DNA of 64,000 nucleotides from Paragordius varius (lineage: Eukaryota > Nematomorpha): positions 4,712,001 to 4,776,000 of the forward strand of contig OZ176051.1 of NCBI GenBank assembly GCA_964247055.1, given 5' to 3'. Below are positions 51,101 through 62,570 of the stretch, one piece after another (the stretch's first letter is position 1; each line of letters opens with the position of its first letter). Both the position numbers and the translations under genes were made by a program. The notes under the pieces were generated by a model. The model was given only the letters and a program-made list of their open reading frames with translations. It searched no databases and was not told the origin of the DNA.

Positions 51101-53472
51101 GATTGCTGTCCTGTTGTCACATTAAAAATTAGGTAACGGAGCAAATTATATGGATTAAAGTAATAATCATCATCGATAAGAATAACTAGGTCTGCAACTT
51201 CCTTAGGTTCGGAACTGGAGTGTAAAATTCTTTTTTTAGGTTTCATATTATTTTCGTTATTGGGACTGTAGGCACGATTTTGACTGACCATATCATACTT
51301 TCCATAGTTTTGTCTAAATAGAAAAGTAAAAATTGATTAAATTATTTAATTTTTAACTCTTACATTTTTGACAATTTTGAAGCGCATTCAAATTCACCCT
51401 TAAATAAATTATGTGTTTTTTAAGATTACATTTTACCTATATATTAAAAAAATGTAATTTTGTTAATATAAATAATACTAAAAAAAATAATAAACTAAGC
51501 CATAAAGATGTATTTCATTTTAATAATATTAGCCAAAAAACACATAATAATTTATAGGGTGAATTTGAATTGTTAAAGAGTGGATTTGAATTGTTAAATG
51601 GTGGATTTGAATTGTAAACGGTATATTAAAGTTTTTTTTATTTCGCATTGATTATTTAAAAAATTTTATTTTAAATTCTTTTTTTTATAAATTTACTTAA
51701 AGTGTATTTTGTGCTGCAGAGTATACAGTAGACCTAATTATTAGATTTTATCAAATCAATCGTAAAATTTATTAAAAGGTTGAAATATATTTTATAAAAA
51801 AATAGATTCCGAAAAATTGAATTGTTATATGTTACTTATGTTTTAATTATGATAAACATGCAACAAGCTATGGAAATGGTTTTTAAACAAATTGAAATTA
51901 GCCTAACTATACCAAACCCCCACCTAATTGTTATCAAAGTAATATAAAATATTTGCAGCAATTATTACTTTAAGAATTATTTACCAATTTTTGTCTTGTC
52001 ATTTACAAATTTACAAAACTACATTAAAAAATTATTCAGAAAAATATGAGATATCAAACAAGGATATCAAACGAGTATTTTTGCGTTTGACACGGAACAA
52101 AAAAAAATTAAGTCAAAAGGAATAAAGAAGTCAATAATGCATATATATGCATATATGCAACATATTTAATTTTTTTTAAATTTAAAACATACATATTTTG
52201 TAAAATTATATAACTAACTTCCTTTTAACTTGTAAAATTTCACAAAAAAGGTGAGAAAAGAAAGCAGAGTATATTTCATGCATACATAATTAATTATATG
52301 TGTATCATAAAATGAATAAAATTCCATTTTTTACCTTAAAGGGAAAATATCACATTACACAACATAATAATTGGAACTAATGTATATAAAACAATTTAAC
52401 CTGTTTTCAAACTTGTAAAGTTATCATAAAATCAATTATAAAAAAAATCAAACTTTTTCAATCTATTATCATGGCACATTGGTTCATAAAGTTTTGATTC
52501 GGGTGAAAAATACCACCTGAGACCTAATAAAACTTTCAGCGTATTGTTGTAATAATGGTCAATAAAATTCCCAACGACCATGTCATTGTGACGATCATCT
52601 AGTTCACTTTGATACTTGATATTAGCCGACATTTTATTACTACCATTTTTAAAAACGTTTCTTCTTAAATCATAATCATGGTTATGAAAGGAAGTAACGT
52701 TAGTTTTGTTTTGCAAGTTTAAAGGATCTAAGGTGGATGGAGGGAAAGGCATTAAATTTTGTGTTTTAGTCTCATATTTATCGATTGGTGTATTAGAATT
52801 TACAATTTGATGTTCATCTTTATTTAGTCCGACAAGGAAAACGGTTCTCACAAACATGGAATATTCTGGAAGCCTTTTAATGTTGTCGGAAACAAATGAT
52901 GTTGGATGATTTATTTGCCATGGGTAATGATACAGGTGTGCTTGTTTACCCCAAGTCCGTCTAATAGCATTGCGTCTTTCAATGTTATTACGTGCACTTT
53001 TAACCAAAATGGTTACTTCAAAAAGAGTTTTTGTCGGCAAAATTTGAGAGGCTTTTCTTTCTTGAGTATTAGATTTAGGGAGATAATAAAATTCTGGAAA
53101 AGGGAATGATGGCATTTTATGCGAATGACTAAAGTTAAATCGCTTCAATCTTCCAAATTTATGTGCGTATTGATTTAAGGCATATGGTGTCCCGTTTTTA
53201 AATTTAAAAACTAAATTATATTCTTTGGATTTAGCAATCGGTTCATTATGCCAATTTAAACACCCATATTTATTTAACAATGGAAGACTTTGGTAATAAA
53301 TATCAATGTCGGGTTCCCACCAATTAAATTTAGAAAAACTAATTTGAATATAGTAGTCCAAAAACCCAAAGTAGTAGTTGAACAATAGCAAGGTACCCAG
53401 AGAATACAACAAAAGCTTAAACTTATTGATGGAATGTATGGTGAGTAGAGTGAATGTAATACATGATACCAT
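48189..53472 (-). CDS. Beta-1,3-glycosyltransferase, brainiac/B3GALT-like (GT31)
   Basis: A type II Golgi enzyme that should transfer a sugar from a UDP donor in beta-1,3 linkage onto glycolipid or glycoprotein chains. The minus-strand exons are 53472-52454, 51313-50509, 50126-50025 and 48395-48189, in frame (2133 bp, 710 aa). The start at 53472 puts a signal anchor at residues about 17-37. Family motifs follow: RRNAIRRTWG (about 166-175), VFLVG, DMVVGNFIDHYYNNTLK, the metal-binding DDD in VILIDDDYYFNPYNLL, FSKWFIGVDEYPYDAYPPYV, TGG, FDDVYFGIMA, and the terminal IACHGF with LDIWQLYHK. The second and third exons end at weak GTTTGA/GTTAAT donors. The protein is almost twice the usual 320-400 aa because of Asn/Thr-rich insertions. 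One lies before DMVVG; the other, of about 150 residues, lies between LLRYL and YTGYV. Intron 1 holds a MITE. Confidence 0.9.
51373..51621. mobile_element. Intronic MITE, CCATTT family, copy 3
   Basis: It lies in intron 1 of the glycosyltransferase gene. The right end (three GGATTTGAATTGT-like words, then AAACGG and TATA) and the AT-rich core containing AATAAACTAAGCCATAAAGA match copies 1 and 2. The left end is shorter and eroded. Confidence 0.65.
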
Positions 53473-53743
53473 TGGAATCACTTGGGATAATCAAGAAAAC
53501 TTACATCCATACTTAACTCTCATTCGAAAAATGCACATGTAATTGAAGCCGGTATAATTAGGCACGCCATATGATAGATAATAAAATAAAGTAAATCAAA
53601 AGTTATATCTTTTAACATAAACGCTACAAAAACAATATTATTTGTATTTTCTAACAAATATATTTTTTATTTGGATAAACCTGCTTTTTAATATATCAGC
53701 AAGACTCTTCACATTTTTGGTACCAATTTTAAATTTTTAACAC
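53473..53743. promoter_or_regulatory. Short divergent promoter region
   Basis: Only 271 bp separate the start codons of the glycosyltransferase (minus) and the dehydrogenase (plus), so both probably share a bidirectional promoter. No clear core element is visible. Confidence 0.45.
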
Positions 53744-55189
53744 ATGTTTGATTCGCTACAAATTTTGGTTGTGGGAATATTTGATATTTGGTTGTTAATC
53801 ATTCGAAAACTCATATTATTATTTATTCCGAACGTTTTCTTACGAAAAAACATCAAGGATAAAATAGTTTTCATAACTGGTGCGGGTCATGGACTAGGAC
53901 GCGTTTTGGCCAAAGAGTTAGCGCTTAAGGGAGCCATAATTTTATGTTGTGACATTAACAAAGAACTTTGTGATGAAGTCGTTGATGAAATTAATCAGAA
54001 TGGGGGTCAAGCAATCGCCTATATAGCGGATGTTAGCAAACGAACAGAAATGTATGAAACGGCCGAAAAAATAAAAAAGGATGTTGGAACCGTCGATATT
54101 CTTATAAACAATGCCGGTATTCGAGTTGGAGAAACCTTTTTAAACACGGCAGATTATAATGTTCAGCGTGTTTTGGCAGTCAATATCCTAGCACATATGT
54201 GGGTAAGTACTACTCATAATACAAATATTTTTCTAATAACATTTTTATTCTATCCATAGACTGTAAAAGCTTTTCTCCCAGGCATGATTGAACGTGATAA
54301 TGGCCATATAGTAACCGTGTCGAGTTTAGCTGGTTTATTTGGCGTCAATGGACTTGTCGATTATTGCACTAGCAAGTTTGCTGCTGTTGGTTTTCATGAA
54401 TCACTTTACTCTGAAGTTCAATGCTTAGGCAAATCTGGTATCAAATTTACACTCGTATGCCCTTACATCATAAACACTGGAATGTTTCCTTTCTCCAATA
54501 AACTGTAAGATTTTATTTTAATAAATATATATATGTATGTTGGATTATTTTATAATAGTTTGTATCGATTGATACTTAACAATGTGCTCGCAATTTAATT
54601 ATTCCAGGTAGAGAAATGCTTTCTAGGGTTAATAACTAAATAAAACGTTTCTTTAATATTAAAATTATATTCGTCTGGGTGAAACACTTTTGATAGCCAA
54701 ATACATTACGTACGTCATTAAAAATTGCCCTAAAACCTTTTTTATTTTAAATTCTTTTTTATACTTTCAATTTTTATATACTTCATATTGTACGGTAGCA
54801 AAAAAAATTTTCCAAAAAATATATGTGAATTTCGGTATTAAATAATTTAAAACATATTTTATTTATTATCTAGAGGGCTAACACTTGATCCAAAATATGG
54901 TGGTAAAAACATAGTCGAGGCCATCTTGACAGAAAAACAATTATTGATAATTCCTCGCATATTTCGATTGCTTTATTTTCTCAAAGGGTATGGAGAGATA
55001 TTTAATTTTTGTCTTAAAATATTTTATATAAAATGATAAATAACTTAATCAAAACTAAGAAAAATTCAAATAATCTTTATTTTTTTATCATGATAATTGG
55101 TTTTTAGATGTATGCCCCTTGAAATGCAATTTAAATTGGGTCGAATATTTGGCAATGATATATTCTTAAGTAAAGAATATTGGAACTAA
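53744..55189 (+). CDS. Membrane-anchored short-chain dehydrogenase/reductase (SDR16C-like)
   Basis: An NAD(P)-dependent oxidoreductase resembling RDH10 and epidermal retinol dehydrogenase 2. The substrate is probably a retinoid, steroid or other lipid, and it likely sits in the ER membrane. Exons 53744-54202, 54260-54504, 54874-54987 and 55108-55189 sum to 900 bp (299 aa), the normal length for this group. Residues 1-30 form a hydrophobic anchor. The Rossmann cofactor motif TGAGHGLG is at about 47-54, CCDIN follows the second strand, and DVS and NNAG are present. The catalytic residues are Ser in VSSLAG and Tyr/Lys in YCTSK. Loss of the usual CxxxMxTGM wording (here [10 protein letters not shown]) is mild. 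The exact member of the family cannot be fixed from sequence alone. The first intron is 57 nt. Confidence 0.92.
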
Positions 55190-56092
55190 TAGGCTCTCCC
55201 CCACATATATCTTAAGCCACATTGTGTGTTAATATATAAACTAATCAGCAATTCAATTGCCTTATTTTTATTTTTAACAATTAAATCTTAATTTTTTATG
55301 TATGCATTTAATCTAAAAATTTATACAAACATTGTGAATACGCTTTATTACACAAAATTTGTGACCATGATATATTTTTATCCATTTTTTGCAAAATATT
55401 TTTTACCATATGCGCAATTATTATATGGTTATCATAATTTTAATAAATTTCATATTGTATATAAATATAAAATGTTGGATTTTTTGTGATTCAGACTCCA
55501 TCATAAGCAAAATTCATAATCACCAAAAAAATTAAAACACTTACCTAGTTTAAACTAAAAGTTTTAAATTTTAAATCGTTTCCTAACAATTTATAATTCT
55601 CATTTTAGACCATGTATCAATGGAACACTGGTTAATCAATTAAAGTTACGTCTGTTTTTTCTTATTTTGAATATCTCAAGACTTATACTGTATATAAATC
55701 TCGAAGTCTTATTATAGTTATTATTAACAATAATTTTGGCACATTTAATTGATTTTTGTTTTAAAAAACCGCATAATATATGCATATATATACAAAAAGA
55801 AGAGGCAAATTTTTTACATTTTTCATCTACTAAAGACTTGAAACCTAAAAATTATTGTATTTTCACGTTTATATAAACCAAAACCATAAATATTAAAATT
55901 CACCTCCAATATTTTAAAGGCAGAACATTTTACAAATTGTAAAATCGAAAAAAACCCTAAACTGGTATCGTTTCCTCATATAACCTGTTAATTTATAACT
56001 TTCAGTAGCGTATGCAAAAATATTTAAGTTAGAGGGTGCCAAAAAAAGGTTGGAAATTGCTTTGAGATATATTTATATATATATATATATAT

Positions 56093-56446
56093 TGATGACA
56101 AACACTCGCTCAACGCTAAACTAACTACTTCAATCAGAACACGAACAGTCCCAAGAAGTTTAATTGAAACATCACACAGTGCTGGAAATAAGATCAATAG
56201 TCAATGTGTTTCAAATAGATAAGTTAAAATGAGCGGAGTAACATACTAAAAACAATGTTACTTTACCAAGTTGACACTGCACGAAAAGCCAGGTCCATAA
56301 AATATATACCTGCAAACGATTTATTATGAGGATCTACTAGTGTACAACATAATTTGGTCATGAAGTTAACTCATGATAGGGGTTATGGAGAAAGCAATAT
56401 AAAGAGGTGTGTGCCTTTTGAAATAATCTATTAAATGATTTCGATC

Positions 56447-56447
<1 letters not shown>
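56093..56447. other. Unassigned GC-richer block between two (TA)n tracts
   Basis: About 355 bp of noticeably higher G+C and non-repetitive wording, bounded on both sides by TA dinucleotide runs. There is no long open frame and no motif I recognise. It may be a decayed mobile-element fragment. Confidence 0.35.
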
Positions 56448-56489
<42 letters not shown>

Positions 56490-56495
56490 TATATA
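56448..56495. repeat. (TA)n microsatellite
   Basis: About 48 bp of TA dinucleotides with one interruption, directly abutting the left end of the mariner-like MITE. Confidence 0.9.
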
Positions 56496-56732
56496 CAGTA
56501 AAATTACACGGACAAAAAATAAAAAACAAATGTTTTTTTTTAAAAGAGAACCAATTTTTTTAATTCTTGATTTTTTATATATAACTTAATGTTTTAAACT
56601 GTAAAGTATAAAATAGAGATACATATTGGTGATACAATCAATTATGCACTTTACTATTGTAATTAAATGGTTTTTATAAGGTAATGTCTTTGTATATTTA
56701 CGTTTAGTCCGTATAATTTCAATTTTTACTGT
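56495..56732. mobile_element. Mariner-like MITE, copy 2
   Basis: A 238-bp element starting ACAGTAAAATTACACGGAC and ending GTCCGTATAATTTCAATTTT plus TACTGT, an inverted repeat of about 25-30 bp. It has TA on each side and no coding capacity. The core is shared, in reverse orientation, with 28370-28621. Confidence 0.8.
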
Positions 56733-57036
56733 ATATATATATATATATATCGAAAAAAATCAATAAATAATGGTAATACCCTTTAATTTAGCCTTAATAC
56801 AATCATATACAATTAACTGATGTCAATTTATTTTGATTAAAATTCCAAGTTGTATAGGTATATATGTAAATCTTATTTGCTTTATAACAGTATTGCATGG
56901 TAGATTTGAGTTCATACAGGTAAAATTTTATGAATTATATCAAACGTGAATACTTATATACATACATACAAATTCACACACATTATTAAAATATAGATTA
57001 TATTTGTGAATATATTTCATTTTCTTTAGTTTTTGA

Positions 57037-57367
57037 TTAGAAAAATCCCATAAGATTGTTTGCATATGCCATGGCTTTAACGTTGGGATGTTCCTAAATA
57101 AAATCAATATAAAATGAAAATTATAATTATAGATTAACTCTTTATATCCAGAAATTGTTAAAAATAATTTATTTTTGATAAAATTTATTTAATAAAAATA
57201 TTTACCACAGCTTCGAATGTCGTATATTTTGGTTGAATATTATCGGCAGTAATGGTCAAAAATGCGCCTTTATTACCAGTGGTGTCACTAAAAAGTATTT
57301 GAAAAAAAGAAATTAATATACATTGTTTTATAATAAATTGTAACAAAATAAAAAGGAAATATTTAAA

Positions 57368-57411
<44 letters not shown>

Positions 57412-60400
57412 ACAGCGAAATTAATAAAATAAAATTTATTAGAATTCCTAATTCTAACTGCAAATACATATGAATCTTTAAGCATATGATGTAAAAAAGT
57501 TTTAAGTTTTACCATTCTACCTTTCATTCGAAATGTTTAAAACAAAATATACCAATAATTAGGGGCGGAAAAAACGGTTATACATTTGCCATCATGAGCT
57601 ATTTCATAACCTTGGTCCTTAACCTCGTGACTTCTTACAATGTATTCCAAATTATTTTTTTCCAGGAACCTAAAAGTAATAATATAATTTAAAAAAAATT
57701 TAAAACAAATTATTAGGAACCTTAACATTTCATTACCTGGAGTAGATTTTTATCCCAGAATAATTTCAAATATATGTGGTCAAATCAAAAATATGAATAT
57801 GCATTATAGGAGGCCAAAAAGACATATTTGGTTAAAAAATTGTAAAAATATACTAAACTCAGGCATTTAGTCGCCAATTTTTTGGATCGATTCGCTAACA
57901 TTGAAAATGTATGTGTGGTTAAACATAAAAAGCTTTTGATAATATTTCGACGTCAAATTTTCGATACTTTTTATTAATTAAAATCTGTTTGTTTTAAAAA
58001 GTTCAGCGCTATGTGGATTTGATACCAATACGAAACTGTTAAAAATAAAAGCTTTGTACATCTCATTTATAATTAAATATTTTATAATATAATATATTTT
58101 GACCAAAACATCCATTTAATACTATATTTTATTACAAATTTTGTCCTGGGATTTCATTTATCCCCAAAAAATAAAAAACTATTTTTTTAAAAGCAACCAT
58201 AATTTTAAAATGATAAGTCTGTAAAACATCGATGCTAACTGTAAAAAACAACTTTTTTTACCTTTTTGTAACATCAGGACCGAATGAAATGCCGACACCT
58301 CTTTTGCTGGGAGAACGTCCATTTAAAGGCTGTGGATCAGACCATAACAAATCACACATTAATCCTATTTTTTGGAATTTTTAATGTTGCAAAAAAAATT
58401 GAAATTTTGTTATAATTGAAAAAAGCCGAATACTGAAATGTATTTTAATAAAATAGATTATTTGGTAAATACTATATAAATGAAGATATTAATTATTTTG
58501 TATTGAAAATTTTAAACTATAGAATTATTATATACCATTTACAATTCAAATTCACCCTTGAACAATTCAAATTCACCCTCGAACAATTCGAATTCACCCT
58601 CAAATAAATTATATTTTTTTAAGAATAAAAATTGCCTATATTTTTGTATATTCTTAAAAAATATAATTTTGTTTTTTTATAATACTGAAAAATAATAAAC
58701 TATGCCATAAAGATATATTTCATTTTAATAATGAGTATTAGTTCGAAAACATAATTTATATTTAAGGTGAATTTGAATTATTCGTGAGTAATTTCGAACT
58801 GTAGATGGAATATCACATTTAATTGAAGTTCTATTACCCTTAATTCCTTATTGTTTATTTAAAAAATTAATTAATATAAAGTTTTTACAAAAAAATATCA
58901 TATCGAAAAAAATTTCGGGTTTGATAAAATAGATGACCGAAAATATTTGTAAAAATAATTCCTTTAAACCGGTTTCTGGGGGTTGTCTTTTCCGATCTAT
59001 GGATTTTATATCTTTGAGCGTAACATCATCTTCGTTAAAAAGACCGCCGTGCATTACCTTAGACAAAAAAATAAATATAAATCATAAGATGGGAAAAATT
59101 ATATATTTTTATATAAATTGATTCAGTTTATTATTCAAAAAGATTAGCTAGCTACTATGTGCACCAAAAACCTGTGAAGAAATTACATAATATAGTACAA
59201 AAATAAATCATATTATTTTTCCACTCAGTTTTTTAAACAATAATATAAACTAGGTAAAAAATGAAGTACCGATTATAAAATTGAATAAATTACCGATCGA
59301 TTTACCCCTCCCTTTATAATAAATCGAAATCGAAATCGGAAATAAAAATTGAAGTATAAACTTAATATTACCGCTTTTTTATAAGTAAAAATTAATCAGA
59401 TACCAAAACTTTGTCTTGTATTAGGTAACAAAGGGGTAACAGACAAAATAATTCTTCAAAATATGTGTACATGGTTGCATTGTATTTAGCCTTAACTTCC
59501 CCCTCAAAACCATACATTTGATTCATCGTGAAAGCTTCGTGGTTACCTGCAAAATATTAGAAATTATATATAAATTTAAGTCAAAAGCGACATATTAACA
59601 TAACTCATTACTTAGGTTTTTTTAAACAAAATGGAAAATGATCATTTATGAAAATAAATATATATTAATTTTTATATTAAACTTTTTTTGATTAAAACTG
59701 CTACCAATGCATTTAATTTAGTAGAAAAGGCGTAAAATTGATGTATATAAGAAAATATTTTTTTAAAACTATTAAAATGTGTGTAAATAAACAGCAAAAT
59801 ACCTACCTCGTGTAAGGTAAAAAGCTTTTGGATATAAAATTTTAAATGACAAGAGTGTGAGTATGACTTCCAAGGAAAATGAGCCCCGATCAACGAAATC
59901 ACCATTAAATAACTAATTATATATAATAAAAAATTAATTTGCATGAAATAAATTTTTCGTAAACATAAATAAGATAAACCAAATAATGTGTTGTTAGATA
60001 TATTATTTTTGCATTTCGAGCAATATTAAAATTCATACATAACTAAAAACAGTGTCTGAATTAGCACAAAATTGGAAAGACTTTGTAAAAAATGAAAAAC
60101 TGTATTTTTATCTCCTAATTTATTGGATATACGCATAATTAAGGAAATAAAATTATCAAAATTTTAAATTTTGGAAAAAAATACAAATTATTAAGACTAA
60201 ATTTCGTGTTTTACATTCTTAAATAGCTATTCTAAGTAGGATAATGTGATACGTTGTAAAATAAATTAAAAAAATTAAAAATAAATTAAATTTACATATT
60301 GATTGGTTTGAGAGGGCATTTGATTCATTTCAAAAATGTGTAAAAGATCATAAAATTGACCATGTATATCGCCACAAATTGTTAATCTCTCATCCTAGGT

Positions 60401-62275
60401 AAAGCAAAAGAATAAAGCTCCAATTTACAGTAAAAAAAAATAAATTATCCAGAAAAGGTGCAAAAATTAAAAGACATTTATTTTTCAAAAAAAACAACCA
60501 TATAATAAAATCTTGATATTTCTCATTAAACTATATAATTACAATTTAAAAATATATGATTGGGTGTGTTACCAATATATCTCTATTCCTAATCTTGCAC
60601 CACAAAACGATGAGTAATATTTGAAAAAAAAAGAAAGGTTTCTTTTGGTTTCTTTTGGTTTTTAAGTTGTCTGTTTTTTAATTTTTGCAATAGGTTTCAT
60701 ATGTCAGAACCAATTTTTTCAAAAATAAAAACATACATCTTTAAGGGTGATTTGAACAAGCGTTTCTTCTTTATCAAATATCTCTTTGGCATCCCTTAAT
60801 ATCTAATGGTAAAAAATGATGTGCATTTAAAAATGATATATAATGCATTTGAAAAATTTTGTTGAATATCATATTATCTTTACACAATTTTTAGCCTTAT
60901 AATTTTCAAAGTCATTTATATAATATTTTGTAGTATCGAAAATAATATTATGTAATTTAAATAATTGTAATTAAAGATGTATGGTAATTATTTTTTGCAA
61001 AAATAGCATTTAATTGTAATTTCAAGAAAATTACTTTTAACACATATTTTTTGTGTAATTTCTTTTGATCCTTAAACCATTGAAGCATTTCTTCCACAAA
61101 TTTAATGTTTAACGTAAAATTGTCGGATTCGTCTAAGCGTGGACCCTTATAATCTTTTTCTATGACTAAAATGATTGAAGAATAAGTCAGCGAAAATAAA
61201 GTAAACTCGGCAAAAAAATTTAAATCATAAATTAATGTTTCTTTAAATTATAATTAAATTTAACTATTAAATAAATAAAATTTCACTCAGTCATTAAAAT
61301 GGATACAATTATATAAAATATACATTAAATAATTATTTCTACATAAATGTGGTCAGATATTTAATAAGTAATTTAAATATCCCATATATGCTATAAATAT
61401 TAAATAACTAGGCATAATTATGATTAGATAATACAATCAAATTGTTAGTAAAAAGTAAAAAATACAGAGCTAAATTTATTAAAAGTTAAAAAATGTCTAG
61501 ATCTGGGTTAATTAAATAAATTAAATTAAGCAATTTGCTAAGAATATGAAAAACCAAACCTTTTATAGGACAAACGTTACTTAATTATACACCCATCTTG
61601 TAAATTGTTAATCATCAAAAAATATTATTGTCGAATTCTTAAAAAAATAAAATAAGTTTGTATTATATACCTATGTTTGATAAATTTATAGTATCTATTT
61701 GAGAGACTTTAGGAGCGTCAAACGATATTGCCCGTTGAAATGCTTGTTCACGAATAATTTTATTGCATTCATTATATTTTGATTTGGCGTCTTTGTCATT
61801 GGGATAAAATTTGGTTACCTATTTTGGCAATAAAATGTGTCAAATATTTATTTAATTAGGAAAAATATAAGTATCTTACAGTTTCAAAGTCTTTAAGAGC
61901 CATTTTAAATTTCCCTAAAGCCATGTTTGCAGCGGCCCTTCGATAATATCCCTATCATAAAAATATAAGCATACTTTAATATATGATTTATTTATGTCAA
62001 TGGCTTTTGTTGCATCATTAAGTGCATATCCATAATTTTCAAGTTTGAGTTGAGCAAAACTTCTGTTTGCATAATATATGGCATTTTGCGGATCAATAGT
62101 TAGAGCCTTATCATAATATTCTACCGCATGATTGTAATCCCCATCTAATTATAAAAAATCTTTAAATACTTTTAAAATAAAGATTTGCTTTATTTTTATA
62201 ATCCTCGGCAAGATTTTTAGAGTTTGATTCGTCTTCGTTTTGTAAATCACCGTTTGCAAGATTTAGATTTTCCAT
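57037..62275 (-). CDS. PPP5C: Serine/threonine protein phosphatase 5 (TPR-PP5), complete
   Basis: A cytosolic and nuclear phosphatase that binds Hsp90 through its TPR domain. Fourteen minus-strand exons sum to 1488 bp (495 aa; usual length about 499): 62275-62170, 62144-61975, 61951-61880, 61818-61671, 61165-61035, 60802-60737, 60394-60296, 59912-59807, 59546-59404, 59057-58970, 58364-58262, 57669-57553, 57287-57206 and 57093-57037. Three TPR repeats ([48 protein letters not shown]) are followed by the linker YKGPRLDE. The metallophosphatase motifs are [22 protein letters not shown], the MHGGLF His and RSHEV, with VFSAPNYC near the end. The C-terminus keeps [14 protein letters not shown], the autoinhibitory helix region. 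The common APNYCDQMGNKG is here APNYCDTTGNKG. Introns 1 and 2 are only 25 and 23 nt. Confidence 0.96.
57369..57408. repeat. (TA)n microsatellite in a PP5 intron
   Basis: About 40 bp of uninterrupted TA dinucleotides in the intron between PP5 exons 12 and 13. Confidence 0.9.
58535..58808. mobile_element. Intronic MITE, CCATTT family, copy 2
   Basis: 274 bp in the PP5 intron between exons 10 and 11. It starts CCATTTACAATTCAAATTCA after TATA and ends GAACTGTAGATGG. Three iterated AATTC(A/G)AATTCACCCT words lie at the left end. The core AATAAACTATGCCATAAAGA is shared with the other copies. This is the best-preserved left end of the family. Confidence 0.8.
61952..61974 (-). other. 23-nt micro-intron in PP5
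   Basis: On the minus strand it starts GTATGCTTAT and ends TTATGATAG. It sits between SYIK and [10 protein letters not shown], inside the conserved TPR3 region, at phase 0. Its length is not a multiple of three, so retention shifts the frame. Confidence 0.9.
62145..62169 (-). other. 25-nt micro-intron in PP5
   Basis: On the minus strand it starts GTATTTAAAG and ends ATAATTAG. It separates NKANLYFK from [10 protein letters not shown] in TPR1, at phase 1. Retention gives an immediate in-frame TAA. Confidence 0.92.
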
Positions 62276-62357
62276 ACCCAAGTATACCATATGTCAGGCA
62301 GGTAAGTACCAAGGTAATAATGCTTAACAGATTGTAAAATTTTTATTCACAAAATTG

Positions 62358-62359
<2 letters not shown>

Positions 62360-62397
<38 letters not shown>
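62360..62397. repeat. (TA)n microsatellite
   Basis: About 38 bp of uninterrupted TA dinucleotides just upstream of PP5. Confidence 0.9.
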
Positions 62398-62398
<1 letters not shown>

Positions 62399-62570
62399 TA
62401 ATAATAGAAAAACGTATCAGGATTATAAGGGCGATGGTATAAGCCCATAAGAGTGATTAAAAAAGGTTATTTAAATTTTTGTGGTAAACGGTCCACATTG
62501 AAAAATGGCAAAATTTGAGCAAATTTTCATTTGGATATAACACATTCGTTTCAGTCCTTTGATTCAAATT

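Larger units (their letters stand above)
55190..57036. other. Convergent intergenic region with repeats
   Basis: This lies between the dehydrogenase and PP5 3' ends. It includes (TA)n tracts at 56064-56092, 56448-56495 and 56733-56752, a GC-richer block between two of them (56093-56447), and a mariner-like MITE (56495-56732). The short frame at 55298-55489 is low-complexity and not supported. Confidence 0.5.

Noticed and set aside
53481-53504. A fifth micro-intron (24 nt, GTAAGTTTTC...CCCAAG) just upstream of the glycosyltransferase start
   Set aside because: If spliced, the upstream ATG reads two codons and then a stop, and no coding sequence needs the junction. It may be a 5'-UTR intron, but nothing in the protein supports it.
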